From Streptomyces venezuelae (GTDB lineage Bacteria; Actinomycetota; Actinomycetes; Streptomycetales; Streptomycetaceae), in the NCBI RefSeq assembly GCF_008642375.1, contig NZ_CP029194.1, positions 558,001 through 622,000 of the forward strand: 64,000 bases of DNA, read 5' to 3'. Made by a program: the position numbers and the translations under genes. Each line of letters begins with the position of its first letter. The stretch's first letter is position 1. The notes under the pieces are model-generated. The model ran no database searches and had not been told where the DNA came from. It saw nothing but the letters and a program-made list of their open reading frames with translations. Below are positions 25,401 through 33,838 of the stretch, one piece after another.

Positions 25401-26372
25401 GAGCGAGGCGCAGGCGACGACGGTGGCCTCGGTGGGGCCGTAGGTGTTCCAGACCTCGCGGCCCTCGGTGACCAGACGCTGGGTCAGTTCGGGCGGGCAG
25501 GCCTCGCCGCCGAAGATCAGCAGCCGGACCTCGCCGAGGTCCTCGGGGTCCCAGAGGGCGGCCAGGGTCGGCACGGTGGAGACGACGGTGATCTCCTGCT
25601 CCACCAGCCAGGGGCCGAGGTCGGCGCCGCTGCGCACCTGGGAGCGCGGGACGGGCACGAGGCAGGCGCCGTGGCGCCAGGCCAGCCACATCTCCTCGCA
25701 GGAGGCGTCGAAGGCGACCGAGAGTCCGGCCATGACGCGGTCGCCGGGTCCGAGGGGTTCCTCCGTGAGGAAGAGCGCGGCCTCGGCGTCGACGAAGGCG
25801 GCGGCGCTGCGGTGGGCGACGGCGACGCCCTTGGGCAGGCCGGTGGAGCCTGAGGTGAAGATGATCCACGCGTCGTGCTCGGGCCCGGGGCGGGCGGCGG
25901 GGACGTGGCCGGGCTCCGGTCGCCGGATGATGTCGACGGTCTGTCCGGCGCCGAGCACCGCGCGCACGCCGGCCTCGCCGAAGACGAGTTCGGCCCGCTC
26001 GTCCGGGTCCTCGGCGTCGACCGGGACGTAGGCGGCCCCGGCGGCGAGGACGGCGAGGACGGCCACGTACAGCTCGTTGGTCCCGGAGGGCACGCGGACG
26101 CCGACCCGGTCGCCGAGTCCGACGCCGGCTTCGGCGAGGGCGCGGCGCCGGCGCTCGACCTCGGCGGCCAGAGCGCGGTAGGTGAGCTGGGTGGTGCCGT
26201 CGTCGAGGGCGGGTTCGTCGGGGTGTGCCCGGACGGTCGCGTCGAGGATGTCGACGAGCGTACGGGGCGGGGCGGCGGGTCCGGCGGAGAACCGGGCTGC
26301 TTTGCCGGAGTCCTCGTACGCCTCTCCGTCGTCGGGCTGGGTGAGTTCGCCGAGCTCGGGTGTGGCTGACAT
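22464..26372 (-). CDS. Pls/PosA-family single-module NRPS (candidate poly-amino-acid synthetase)
   Basis: A 1302-residue protein with the layout of epsilon-poly-L-lysine synthetase (about 1320 residues). Residues about 35-500: adenylation domain (IIFTSGSTGLPKGVAVAH, WNTYGPTEATV, YRSGDL, catalytic Lys in RTSGKVDRD). Near 552: carrier-protein serine in FFAIGGNSLA. Then three membrane-helix pairs (about 615-690, 845-910, 1105-1165) alternate with three soluble domains having left-handed beta-helix hexapeptide repeats (IGPVKVGAGAVVGTRS; VGEGAFLADD; LREGATLGPNGIVLPG). There is no ordinary condensation or thioesterase domain. Hand alignment to GrsA gives the pocket D-A-E-S-I-G-T-V-V-K; the Glu at position 239 suggests a basic amino acid. 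ATG 26372 follows GCGAGGGCC. Confidence 0.9.
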   Translation of the reverse strand: MSATPELGELTQPDDGEAYEDSGKAARFSAGPAAPPRTLVDILDATVRAHPDEPALDDGTTQLTYRALAAEVERRRRALAEAGVGLGDRVGVRVPSGTNELYVAVLAVLAAGAAYVPVDAEDPDERAELVFGEAGVRAVLGAGQTVDIIRRPEPGHVPAARPGPEHDAWIIFTSGSTGLPKGVAVAHRSAAAFVDAEAALFLTEEPLGPGDRVMAGLSVAFDASCEEMWLAWRHGACLVPVPRSQVRSGADLGPWLVEQEITVVSTVPTLAALWDPEDLGEVRLLIFGGEACPPELTQRLVTEGREVWNTYGPTEATVVACASLLTGAEPIRIGLPLDGWELAVVDESGEPVPMGGSGQLVIGGVGLARYLDPGKDAEKYAPLDSLGWQRAYRSGDLVRAEPEGLVFLGRGDEQIKLGGRRIELGEVDAALQALPGVAGAAAAVRTARGGNQLLVGYLVTQDGWDHTAAVERLRAELPAALVPLLAPVDDLPTRTSGKVDRDALPWPLPDLETTGSVEQLYGTEAWLAEQWSETLGVTVTGAADDFFAIGGNSLAAARLTTRLRTRYPAAAVVDIYQQPTLRKLARRLEKSAQDDTATRTVAPVPLRTQIAQALLLLPLFTLVGLRWTVALLALGNVLHRFGPYPWAPTASWWIVAAGAALLYSPPGRLALAAGGARLLLRGVRPGRYPRGGSVHLRLWTAERLADHVGATSLTGSWLERYARALGAKVGPDVDLHSLPPVTGMLKLGRGCAVESEVDLSGHWLDGDRLEIGPVKVGAGAVVGTRSILFPGARVGKRAQVAPGSAVTGQVPTGQRWAGAPAVKLGKAKRNWPEERPPRAARWRAMYGATGLCLTALPVLAALPALLVVGLFVPADAGLAGALRGALSAVVPGALAFGLAYALLLLVSVRLLSLGLRTGTHPTHSRVGWQVWTVTQLMDRSRETLFPLYAGLITPVWLRLLGMRIGRGAEVSTVLALPSLTTVGEGAFLADDTLTAPYELGGGWVRIGHSEIGRRAFLGNSGMTAPGRSVPDDGLVGVLSATPKKAKKGSSYLGLPPVRLPRSAADADQSRTYDPPARLLCARALVELCRLVPVFCSAALAVLTVAALCALTATSGVGAAGAALLSGAVLLAAGATAVVVSVAAKWLLVGRHRTGEHPLWSGFVWRNELADTFVEVLAVPWLAGSVPGTPLLTLWLRGLGARIGRGVWCESYWLPETDLVTLGDAVTVNRGCVLQTHLFHDRILRTDTVVLREGATLGPNGIVLPGSTVGARSTLGPASLVMAGESVPADTRWLGNPIEAWRS

Positions 26373-26965
26373 CGGCCCTCGCGTGTCGCTCCCGGAACGG
26401 TCCGGGCCGCCGGTGGAGCCCGGGTCTGCCCGGGTTGTTCCGATCCAGCGCCAAACAGCCCGTCAGTCTAGTGCGCCGAAACGGATTTTCTCGGTCGAAC
26501 CGCTTGCGCGCTGCTGAGGCAGAGCGGTATTGCGGCGTGAATTCCCGGCTCCGCGTCCGGCGCCGGCGACAGGCCCCGGGCCCGTCGGGGGCGGTCCCTT
26601 GGGCCGGATGGAGGACCGTTCCGTCGGGGCGCGGAATCGGGCCATTCGGAGGGACGCGGTCCGTCCGGCCTGGTACCGGCCTCGGAAGGCGTGTGGGGCC
26701 TGGCCCGGAGCCCGATCCTGCGGGCCGTCGTGCGGCGCTGTCGCGGAAGCATCGCGCGGGTGTCACACAGCCGTCACACGGTCATCGTCGCCCCATCGAA
26801 CTGGGCGACCTCAGGATGGCCTGAACACACGCGGATCAACCCCCGTCCCGCGGACTGCCGTTGATCACTTCCCGCTCGCTTCACATACTGCGCTGACCAG
26901 CGGCGGGCGGAGTACGCCCGGCTGGAGACGACCACTCCACTTCATCCCTATCTCCTGGGGGAGAC
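26373..26965. promoter_or_regulatory. 593-bp divergent promoter region of the NRPS and S8 protease
   Basis: No gene is supported here; ORFs in it lack coding character. Reading leftward, TAGACT (26465-26470 as its complement) is a possible -10 for the NRPS about 95 bases before its start. An AT-richer patch, CGGATTTTCTCGG, lies just beyond. Nothing clear is seen for the protease except GGGGGAG just before its start. No riboswitch or repeat was recognised. Confidence 0.4.
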
Positions 26966-29900
26966 TTGCGCGCACACGTGCACAGAGCACGCGCCTTCAC
27001 CATCGCGGCGGCCACATCGGTGGCCCTCGTGGCAGGCATGACCGGCCCCGTCACGGCTGTCGCCGGACACACGACGGCCACGCCGGACACCCCACGTCCC
27101 GACGGCGACCAGCGGATCCCGATGATCACCGGCGACCGGCTGGTGGTCAGTGCCGAGGGCCGGATGGTGGGCTTCGAGCCCGCCGAGGGCCGTGAACACA
27201 TACCCGTACAGGTACAACGCACCAAGGACCGGACGCTGGTGGTGCCCGGCGACGCGCAGCGCCTGATCTCCGCGGGCAAGCTGGACCAGCGGCTCTTCGA
27301 CGTCGAGGAGCTCGCCGACCCGCTGCTGCGCAGGAGCCACCGCGACGGGCTCAAGCTGATCGTGCAGTACGACGGCGGCGGCGCCGATTCCGCGCGGGCC
27401 GAGGTGCGTTCGGCCGGGGACACCCAGCTGCGGCGCACGTTCCCCACCATCAACGCCGACGCCCTCCGTGCGTCGGAGGACGACGTGGCCAGGGTGTGGG
27501 AGGCGCTGACGAACCCGCGGCCGAACGGCCTGCGCGCCACTGCCTCCGGCATCGGCAGGGTGTGGCTGGACGGGGTCCGCAAGGCGAGCCTGGACCGCAG
27601 CGTCCGGCAGATAGGCGCCGACAAGGCGTGGGAGTCCGGTTACGACGGCACGGGCGTCAAGATCGCCGTCCTCGACACCGGTGTCGACAGGACCCACGAG
27701 GACCTGCGGACCCAGGTCGTCGGCGAGAAGAACTTCTCCGCCTCCGCCGACGCCGTGGACCGCGTCGGACACGGCACGCACGTCGCGTCGATCGCCGCGG
27801 GTACGGGTGCCAGGTCCGGCGGTGCGTACAAGGGCGTCGCCCCCGGCGCCAAGGTGATCAGCGGGAAGGTCCTCGACGACGAAGGCTACGGGGACGACTC
27901 CGCCGTCATCGCGGGCATGGAGTGGGCCGCCGCCGAAGGCGCGGACGTGGTCAACCTCAGCCTCGGCAGCGGTGACACCCCCGGCGTCGACCCGGTGGAA
28001 GCGGCGGTGAACCGGCTGACCGCCGAGAAGGGGATCCTGTTCGCCGTCGCGGCGGGCAACGACGGCAAGTACGGCGATGAGACCGTGGGCTCGCCGGGCA
28101 GTGCGGACGCCGCGCTGACCGTCGGCGCGGTCGACAAGGACGACAAGCTGGCGCCCTTCTCCAGCATCGGCCCGCGCGCCGGCGACGGCGCCGTCAAGCC
28201 GGACGTCACCGCGCCCGGCGTGGCCATCACCGCGGCCGCCGCCCCCGGCAGCGCGATCGACACGCGCCCCGGCACACCGCACCCGGCCCCGGGCTACCTG
28301 CAGATCGACGGCACCTCGATGGCCACCCCGCACGTGGCCGGCGCGGCGGCGATCCTGAAGCAGCGGAATCCGGGCTGGACGTCGACCGAGCTCAAGGGCG
28401 CGCTGATCGCGTCCACCAAGGGCGGCGACTACACCGCCTTCCAGCAGGGCTCGGGCCGTGTCCAGGCCGACAGGGCGCTGGCCCAGAGCGTGATCGCCGA
28501 TCCGGTCTCGCTGACCTTCGGCGAGGCCCAGTGGCCCCACGCCGACGACCCTCTCGTCACCAAGAAGCTCGGTTACCGCAACCTCGGGACCAGCGACGTC
28601 ACCCTCGACCTGTCGGTGGCCACGCTGGACCCGACGGGCAAGCCGGCCCCGGCCGGGTTCTTCTCGCTCGGCGCCGGCAAGGTGACCGTGCCCGCCGGTG
28701 GCCGGGCCGAGGTCGACCTGATCGCCGACACCAGGATCGGCGACGCCGACGGCACCTACTCGGGTCACGTCACCGCCACCGGCGCGGGCCAGTCCGTCCG
28801 CACGGCCGCGGTCGCCGTCCGCGAGGCGGAGTCCTACGACATCACGGTCAGGACCATCGGCCGCGACGGCACGGACGCCGCGAACTTCTCCAACACCCTG
28901 ACCGGGGTCGGCGGCGGCGCCAAGGGGTTCAACGCCCGTATCGACAACGAGCCGGGCGTCCGGACGATCCGCGTGCCCAAGGGTTCGTACACCTTCAGCA
29001 CGGCCGTCTACCAGGACCCGTCGGACTACACCAAGGGCACCGACTGGATCGCCCAGCCGAAGCTGGAGATCTCCGGCCCCGTCGCGCTCACCGCCGACGC
29101 GCGCACCACCAGGCCGGTGGCCCTGACCGTGCCCGGCCTCGACACCGCGAACTCCGCGGGCACGTACTACGAGGTCGCCAGTGAGGGCGCTCGCTACGGC
29201 AACGGCTGGGTCCTCGACAGCTTCGCCGGCTTCCGCACGGCCCACCTGGGCCCGGCCGTCACCGACGGCTCGCTCCTGCAGACCTGGGACGCGCACTTCG
29301 TCAAGGACGCCACCACCCAGTACGCGGTGGCCTTCGGCGGCAAGGCGAGCAAGGTCGCGACCGGCTACACCCGGCACGTGAAGGCGAACGAGCTGGCCAC
29401 GGTCAAGGTCGGTCTCGGCGCCTCCGCACCCGGGAAGAGCACGCTCGTCTTCCCCCACCCCCGGCTGCCGGGTGCTCCGGAGGGCAACGCGTTCTCCCCG
29501 TACCAGGCGGCGCCCGGGATCCGCACCCTCCTCGTCTCCACCGCCGACGGGGTCTCCTGGCTGACCAGGTTCCACCAGTTCGGCGAGCCCGACGAGCAAG
29601 GCCGGCGGCCCTACGAGGGCTCGTACGAGATGGTCCGGCCGAAGACCTACGTGACCGGCAAGACGTACCGGGAGACGTTCAACACGGGTGTCTTCGGCCC
29701 GCTTCTGGGCGAGAAGTCGGGCGTCTTCCGCACCGCGCCAGACCCGGACACCGGTGAGCAGCAGATCATCGGCGCCCTGTCGCTGTTCGCCGACGGCGGG
29801 GGCCACACGGGTCTCACGAGGCACACCTCGGCCACGACGTCGCTGTACCGCGACGGCGTCAAGGTCGCCGAGAACGACGATCCGCTGACCGGCGAGATGC

Positions 29901-30340
29901 CCTTCACGGTCGACGCCTCCGATGCCGAGTACCGGCTGACGGCCTCCGTGGAGCGCTCGGCGACGGTCGCCGCGGCCTCCACCCGTGTCGACACCGGCTT
30001 CACGTTCCGCTCGAAGCAGGTCGCCGCCACCACCGCGCTTCCGGTGTCGACGGTCCGCTTCGCGGCCCCCGTCGACATCACCTCGCGCGCTCCGGCCGGC
30101 GCGACGGTCTCCGTCCCGGTGACCGTGCAGGGCGCGGCGGCCGGGAAGAACCTCGGGTCGCTCGCCGTGTCCGTGAGCTACGACGACGGGAGGACCTGGC
30201 AGCCGGTGAAGGTGGCGAACGGCAGGATCTCCGTGACGAACCCGGCGAAGGACAAGGGCGTGTCGCTCCACGCCGAGGTCACGGACAAGCAGGGCAACGC
30301 GTCCACGCTGACGATCCACGACGCGTGGCTCGGTAAGTAG
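26966..30340 (+). CDS. Secreted S8 (subtilisin-type) serine protease, large form
   Basis: A 1124-residue exported protease. Signal peptide at the N-terminus (FTIAAATSVALVAGMTGPVT). Prodomain to about 210, then the catalytic triad: Asp in IAVLDTGVDRTHEDL, His in GHGTHVASIAAGTG, Ser in DGTSMATPHVAGAAA (near 452). A long C-terminal part of beta-sandwich type, about 600 residues, follows with no recognised enzyme motif; such tails are usual in large Streptomyces S8 proteases. The start is TTG 26966 or, less likely, GTG 26978; the ribosome site GGGGGAG is very close to the first. The gene ends in a strong hairpin. Confidence 0.9.
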   Translation: MRAHVHRARAFTIAAATSVALVAGMTGPVTAVAGHTTATPDTPRPDGDQRIPMITGDRLVVSAEGRMVGFEPAEGREHIPVQVQRTKDRTLVVPGDAQRLISAGKLDQRLFDVEELADPLLRRSHRDGLKLIVQYDGGGADSARAEVRSAGDTQLRRTFPTINADALRASEDDVARVWEALTNPRPNGLRATASGIGRVWLDGVRKASLDRSVRQIGADKAWESGYDGTGVKIAVLDTGVDRTHEDLRTQVVGEKNFSASADAVDRVGHGTHVASIAAGTGARSGGAYKGVAPGAKVISGKVLDDEGYGDDSAVIAGMEWAAAEGADVVNLSLGSGDTPGVDPVEAAVNRLTAEKGILFAVAAGNDGKYGDETVGSPGSADAALTVGAVDKDDKLAPFSSIGPRAGDGAVKPDVTAPGVAITAAAAPGSAIDTRPGTPHPAPGYLQIDGTSMATPHVAGAAAILKQRNPGWTSTELKGALIASTKGGDYTAFQQGSGRVQADRALAQSVIADPVSLTFGEAQWPHADDPLVTKKLGYRNLGTSDVTLDLSVATLDPTGKPAPAGFFSLGAGKVTVPAGGRAEVDLIADTRIGDADGTYSGHVTATGAGQSVRTAAVAVREAESYDITVRTIGRDGTDAANFSNTLTGVGGGAKGFNARIDNEPGVRTIRVPKGSYTFSTAVYQDPSDYTKGTDWIAQPKLEISGPVALTADARTTRPVALTVPGLDTANSAGTYYEVASEGARYGNGWVLDSFAGFRTAHLGPAVTDGSLLQTWDAHFVKDATTQYAVAFGGKASKVATGYTRHVKANELATVKVGLGASAPGKSTLVFPHPRLPGAPEGNAFSPYQAAPGIRTLLVSTADGVSWLTRFHQFGEPDEQGRRPYEGSYEMVRPKTYVTGKTYRETFNTGVFGPLLGEKSGVFRTAPDPDTGEQQIIGALSLFADGGGHTGLTRHTSATTSLYRDGVKVAENDDPLTGEMPFTVDASDAEYRLTASVERSATVAAASTRVDTGFTFRSKQVAATTALPVSTVRFAAPVDITSRAPAGATVSVPVTVQGAAAGKNLGSLAVSVSYDDGRTWQPVKVANGRISVTNPAKDKGVSLHAEVTDKQGNASTLTIHDAWLGK

Positions 30341-30362
30341 CGCGTGGTTCGGTGAGCAACGG

Positions 30363-30397
30363 CCGGACCGGGCCTCGTCGGACGAGGCCCGGTCCGG
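30363..30397 (+). terminator. Hairpin terminator after S8 protease
   Basis: CCGGACCGGGCCTCGTC and GACGAGGCCCGGTCCGG pair over 17 bp with a minimal loop, followed by TTC. It also lies 15 bases before the end of the convergent deiminase remnant. Confidence 0.85.
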
Positions 30398-30411
30398 TTC
30401 TCCCCGGTGGT

Positions 30412-31125
30412 TCAGCGGGTGGGTTCCTGCATGGTGACGCAGTGCGCGCCACCGCCGCCGTTGCCGTAGAGGTTGTCGAGGTTGAGCTGGACGACGGGCC
30501 TGCCGTAGGCGGCGGAGATCGCCGCCTTGGCCGCCGCGTCCTTGGCGGTGTCGCCGAACTGGGTGATGATGACGGCCGAGTTGGTCACCGTCCAGTTCAT
30601 GTAGGAGCTGAGGAAGTCCGCGCGCTTGCCCGACGGGACACGGGGCAGGGTGTCGGGCCCCTCGATGGTGAGGACCTGGAGCCTGCGGCCCCTGGCGTCG
30701 GTCGCGTTGGGCAGGACGTTGTACACGGCCTGGGCGTTGGGGGTCCAGACGTCCGGCCGTACGTCGCCGGCGAGCTGCACCATCACCACACCGGGCTTGA
30801 TGTACCGGGCGGTGCCGTCGATGTGGCCGTCGGTGACGTCCCAGCCGGTGACCCCGGGCAGCCAGATCATCTTGGTCGCGCCGAAGCGGGCGAGCAGCTC
30901 CGCCTCGACCTGGCTGCGCGACTTGCCGGGGTTGCGGTTGCTGTTGAGCCAGCAGCTCTCGGTCGCCATGAGCGTGCCGTCGCCGTCGTACTCGATGCCG
31001 CCGCCCTCGCCGACGCGGAACAGCGGGCCGGTGTCCCGCATCCAGCAGTCCGAGACCGGGATGGAGCCGATCACGGTGACCGTGGGTCCGCACATCGAGC
31101 GGGCCTTGGCGGCGCTCCGCCGGCC
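30412..31125 (-). pseudogene. Agmatine deiminase family protein, N-terminally truncated and internally deleted
   Basis: From about 31110 leftward the frame matches agmatine/peptidyl-arginine deiminases: CGPTVTVIGSIPVSDCWMRDTGP, GEGGGIEYDGDGTLMATESCW, DGHIDGTARY and the catalytic Cys in GGGGAHCVTMQEPTR. But full proteins of about 340-380 residues carry roughly 80 residues before this and, as I recall, 40-50 residues between GPLFRV and GEGGGIEYD. Both are absent, and the internal loss is in frame. Upstream the frame runs into an ABC-permease scrap. Key residues remain, so a truncated product could be made, but correct folding is doubtful. Confidence 0.7.
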
Positions 31126-31310
31126 GACCAGGGCCGCCGTGCCGAGTGCGGGAGCCAGGTCGTTCGGCGCCAGGATCCCCGGACGGCGTACGGCTGTCCC
31201 CCGAGCCAGACCCACTCGCCGGGCGCGGTCACGCCGCGGCGCTGCCCGGCCTGGTCGCCGAGCACGGTCGCGGGCAGGTTCTCGGCAGCCTTGTCCGGCC
31301 GCGGTACGTC
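31120..31310 (-). pseudogene. Fragment of a MacB/FtsX-type ABC permease with a 1-base frameshift
   Basis: Reading leftward: ENLPATVLGDQAGQRRGV, GEWVWLGGQPYAVRG, then, after a one-base loss near 31180, ILAPNDLAPALGTAALVGRR. Combined, this is the periplasmic-core segment of actinobacterial FtsX/MacB permeases (LGxxAAxRLGV...VWLGGxxxTVxGIL). Nothing before or after belongs to that family. The second part is read as the N-terminus of the deiminase ORF, so the two scraps form an artificial fusion. Confidence 0.6.
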
Positions 31311-31349
31311 ACAGCCACCCGGGCGGTACGGCGACGATGGCCACCGGCC

Positions 31350-31438
31350 TCCACGGCGAACTCACCGCGACGCCCCGCCCCGAAGGCGGGCTGACGGTAC
31401 GGGTCGAACTTCCGTTCCGACGACGGGACGCCCGCTGA
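31350..31438 (+). pseudogene. C-terminal scrap of a sensor histidine kinase
   Basis: HGELTATPRPEGGLTVRVELPF followed by RRRDAR and a stop is the closing strand pattern of NarL-type two-component kinases (GGxLxAxPxPxGGFxVRxxLP). No DHp or ATP-lid part is present upstream. Short, so the assignment is tentative. Confidence 0.45.
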
Positions 31439-31460
31439 GGCCTGATTCGCCGGACGCCCC

Positions 31461-32039
31461 CTAGCGGCCCAGCAGTTCGACCTCGGCCTCGATGGCCTCG
31501 GCCATCAGCGTCCGGGCGTGGGAGATCAGGAGCGTGCCGCTGAGCCAGCGCATGCCCAGGCCCTCCAGGAGGGCGGTGAGCCGCTCGGCGGAGGCCGAGA
31601 GGGCCGCCGCCGATGCCGTCGGCCGTACGTGGCCGAGCAGCTCCACCACCTCCTGGACCCAGACGGCGGTGGATCTCGCCAGGTCTTCCCGCAGGGCTTC
31701 GTCGAAGACGGCGCTGGCCCGCAGCTCACCCCACGCGCTGCTGTTCTCGCGGACCTCGGTCGTGTCCTGGAGTTCCAGGAGCAGCGTCCGGTCCAGCTCC
31801 TCGCGCGGCCCGAGCGGTTCGGCGTCCGGCGTGCGGTACGTCGTGTAGTGCCCGGCGCGGTCGCTGATGAACTCCAGCGTCTTGAGCAGGATCCCGGTGC
31901 GGTCCTTGAAGTGGTAGTAGATCAGCGCGGTGGAGACGCCCGCCTCGGCGGCCAGCTCCTCCACGCGCAGGCCACGGACGCCGCGCCGGGCGATGACCCG
32001 GGCGGCGGCTTCGAGGATCTGAGTGCTGCGAGACGCCAT
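31461..32039 (-). CDS. TetR-family regulator (left member of a divergent paralogous pair)
   Basis: A 192-residue regulator. Helix-turn-helix: ILEAAARVIARRGVRGLRVE then ELAAEAGVSTALIYYHFKDR. ATG 32039. The same residues recur in the gene read the other way at 32118, and the similarity continues to the C-terminus (LLLEFQD/LLLELQD, VRENS.WGELRASAVF, RWLSG.L). The two starts are 78 bases apart. They thus look like a head-to-head duplication. Probable repressor of itself or its twin; ligand unknown. Confidence 0.88.
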   Translation of the reverse strand: MASRSTQILEAAARVIARRGVRGLRVEELAAEAGVSTALIYYHFKDRTGILLKTLEFISDRAGHYTTYRTPDAEPLGPREELDRTLLLELQDTTEVRENSSAWGELRASAVFDEALREDLARSTAVWVQEVVELLGHVRPTASAAALSASAERLTALLEGLGMRWLSGTLLISHARTLMAEAIEAEVELLGR

Positions 32040-32117
32040 GGCCGGAACTTTATCGGTCCCCCCCCTCACGCTCCCCGTCGGCGCCTTCGGCGGCACAGGG
32101 CGACGACGACGAGGACC

Positions 32118-32723
32118 ATGGACGGTCACCGCAGAAGGGCCATCCTGGAAGCCGCCGCGCGGGTCATAGCCCGGCACGGAGTCCGCGGGCTGCGCATGGA
32201 GGAGCTGGCGACCGAGGCCGGGGTGTCCACCGCCCTGATCCAGTACCACTTCAAGGACCGCGCCGGCACTCTGCGGCACACCCTGGAGTTCATCAGCGAC
32301 AGGGCCGACCGGTACACGTCCGAAAGGGACGGCGGCGAGGGGCCTTACGACGCCCGGCAGGAGCTGGAGCAGTCCCTGCTCCTGGAGTTCCAGGACGTTC
32401 CCGAGGTCCGCGAGAACAGCACCGTATGGGGGGAGCTGCGCGCCAGCGCGGTCTTCGAGCCCGAGCTGCGCGGAGACCTGGCCAGAGCCACGCTGGCCTG
32501 GATCCCTGATGTCGCGGACCTCCTGGGCTGCATCCGGCCGACGGTCCCCGCGCCCGCCCTCACGGCATCCGCGGAGCGGCTCACGGGCCTCCTGGAAGGG
32601 CTCAGTACGCGCTGGCTCAGCGGCGCCCTGCCCTTGCCGCACGCCCGCGAGCTGGTGAGGGAGGCCGTCTCCATCGAGGTCGAGCGCCTGAGCAGCCCCG
32701 CCGCCGAGCCGCTGCACCACTGA
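32118..32723 (+). CDS. TetR-family regulator (right member of a divergent paralogous pair)
   Basis: A 201-residue regulator with ILEAAARVIARHGVRGLRME and ELATEAGVSTALIQYHFKDR at the N-terminus, and VRENSTVWGELRASAVFEPEL and LLEGLSTRWLSGALPL later. It is a clear paralogue of the divergent regulator. ATG 32118 comes after GACGAGGACC. Conserved spacing and mirrored orientation suggest cross-regulation from the shared 78-bp gap. Confidence 0.87.
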   Translation: MDGHRRRAILEAAARVIARHGVRGLRMEELATEAGVSTALIQYHFKDRAGTLRHTLEFISDRADRYTSERDGGEGPYDARQELEQSLLLEFQDVPEVRENSTVWGELRASAVFEPELRGDLARATLAWIPDVADLLGCIRPTVPAPALTASAERLTGLLEGLSTRWLSGALPLPHARELVREAVSIEVERLSSPAAEPLHH

Positions 32724-32804
32724 GCAGCCCCGCCGCCGAACCGCCGAGTCGCCGACAGCAGGCGCTCCCCTCAAGAGGCGTGCACCCTGTTCTCAGGGCA
32801 GCGC

Positions 32805-33727
32805 GTGACGAGCCCACGATCGGAGACACTCTCGCCCGCCGACACCCGCCGCCCCGAGCGGAGCCGCCACGGCTTCCTTCCGGCCGCGCTGGCCTGCCTC
32901 CTGATCGTGGCAGCCGTCGCCTTGGGTACGTGGCTCCAGTTCGGCGAACGCCAAGCCCTGGACACCGTGTACACGGCGGGCGGCTCGCCTCCCGACCGCG
33001 TGGACGTCGACGCCTCGATCCAGCGCGTCGACGCCGCCGGCCGAAAGCTGGTCCTGCGCGTCCTCGTGACCCCGCGGGGAGAACTGGCCGAGGCCGGCGG
33101 CGTCTCCCACCGAGGACCTCACGCTCCAGACCTCGGCCTCCACCCGGGGCGACCTGTCCTTCAAGGCGCACAGCAGGATCTCGACCATGGACCTGGCCGT
33201 CGATCTGACCGGCTGCTCGATCACCGACTACCCCTTCGACGCCTATGACGCCGCGATCGAGTTCAACGCCGTCCAGGGAGGTCGGAAGGTGCCCGTCCGG
33301 GCGACGCTGACCAGCAGCGACGTCCTCTTCGCCGCGACGGTGCACGCCTCGGAGGACGACGGGGCCGCACTCTTCGACGTCGGTCTGGGGCGCTCCAACA
33401 GCGTACTGATCTTCGCCGTCTTCATGAGGGTCGCCATGTGGGCGCTCGCCCTCTCGGTGCTCACCGGCGCGTGGTTCCTCGTCACCCGGCGCAAGGGGCT
33501 GACCCTGGCCGGCGCTCGGCTGGATGGCCGCCACGCTGTTCGCCCTGGCCGCCTTCCGCAACACGGCCCCGGGCACACCGCCCATCGGCTGCCTCATGGA
33601 CTACATCGCCTTCCTCTGGGCCGAGACCGTCGTCGCCTTCTGTCTCGTCGCCGTGGTCGTCACCGGCTTCGCGGCGGAGCGCCTGCCACCGGATGCCGAG
33701 GCTCCGCCGGACATGCGCGAGAAGTGA
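32805..33727 (+). pseudogene. DUF4436-like membrane protein broken by two frameshifts
   Basis: Three frames must be joined. From 32805: a membrane segment (FLPAALACLLIVAAVALGTW) and VYTAGGSPPDRVDVDASIQR. After about 33100: PTEDLTLQTSASTRGDLSF, ISTMDLAVDLTGCSITDYPF, then VLIFAVFMRVAMWALALSVL. After about 33510: GWMAATLFALAAFRNTAPGT and a last membrane segment, ending MREK. This is the pattern I know as DUF4436 (function unknown, four membrane segments). Both breaks have the same sense (one extra base). They could be genuine decay or homopolymer-type sequencing errors. Confidence 0.7.
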
Positions 33728-33838
33728 CGGCCCGGTGGCCGTCGGTCGTCTCCCGCGCATGCACGCACGACCAGGCCTTCCTACGATGAAGACGTATCGT
33801 CGCGCGGTTCTGTCGGGGTCCTAACGGAACGAGGGAAC

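Noticed and set aside
22401..25853. A 1150-residue plus-strand ORF opposite the Pls-type gene
   Set aside because: Low-complexity Gly/Glu/Arg protein without domains; the opposite frame holds all NRPS motifs.
26948..31093. A 1381-residue ORF on the minus strand
   Set aside because: It is an antisense shadow of the S8 protease caused by high third-position GC; composition is Arg/Gly/Val/Ala-rich with no motif.
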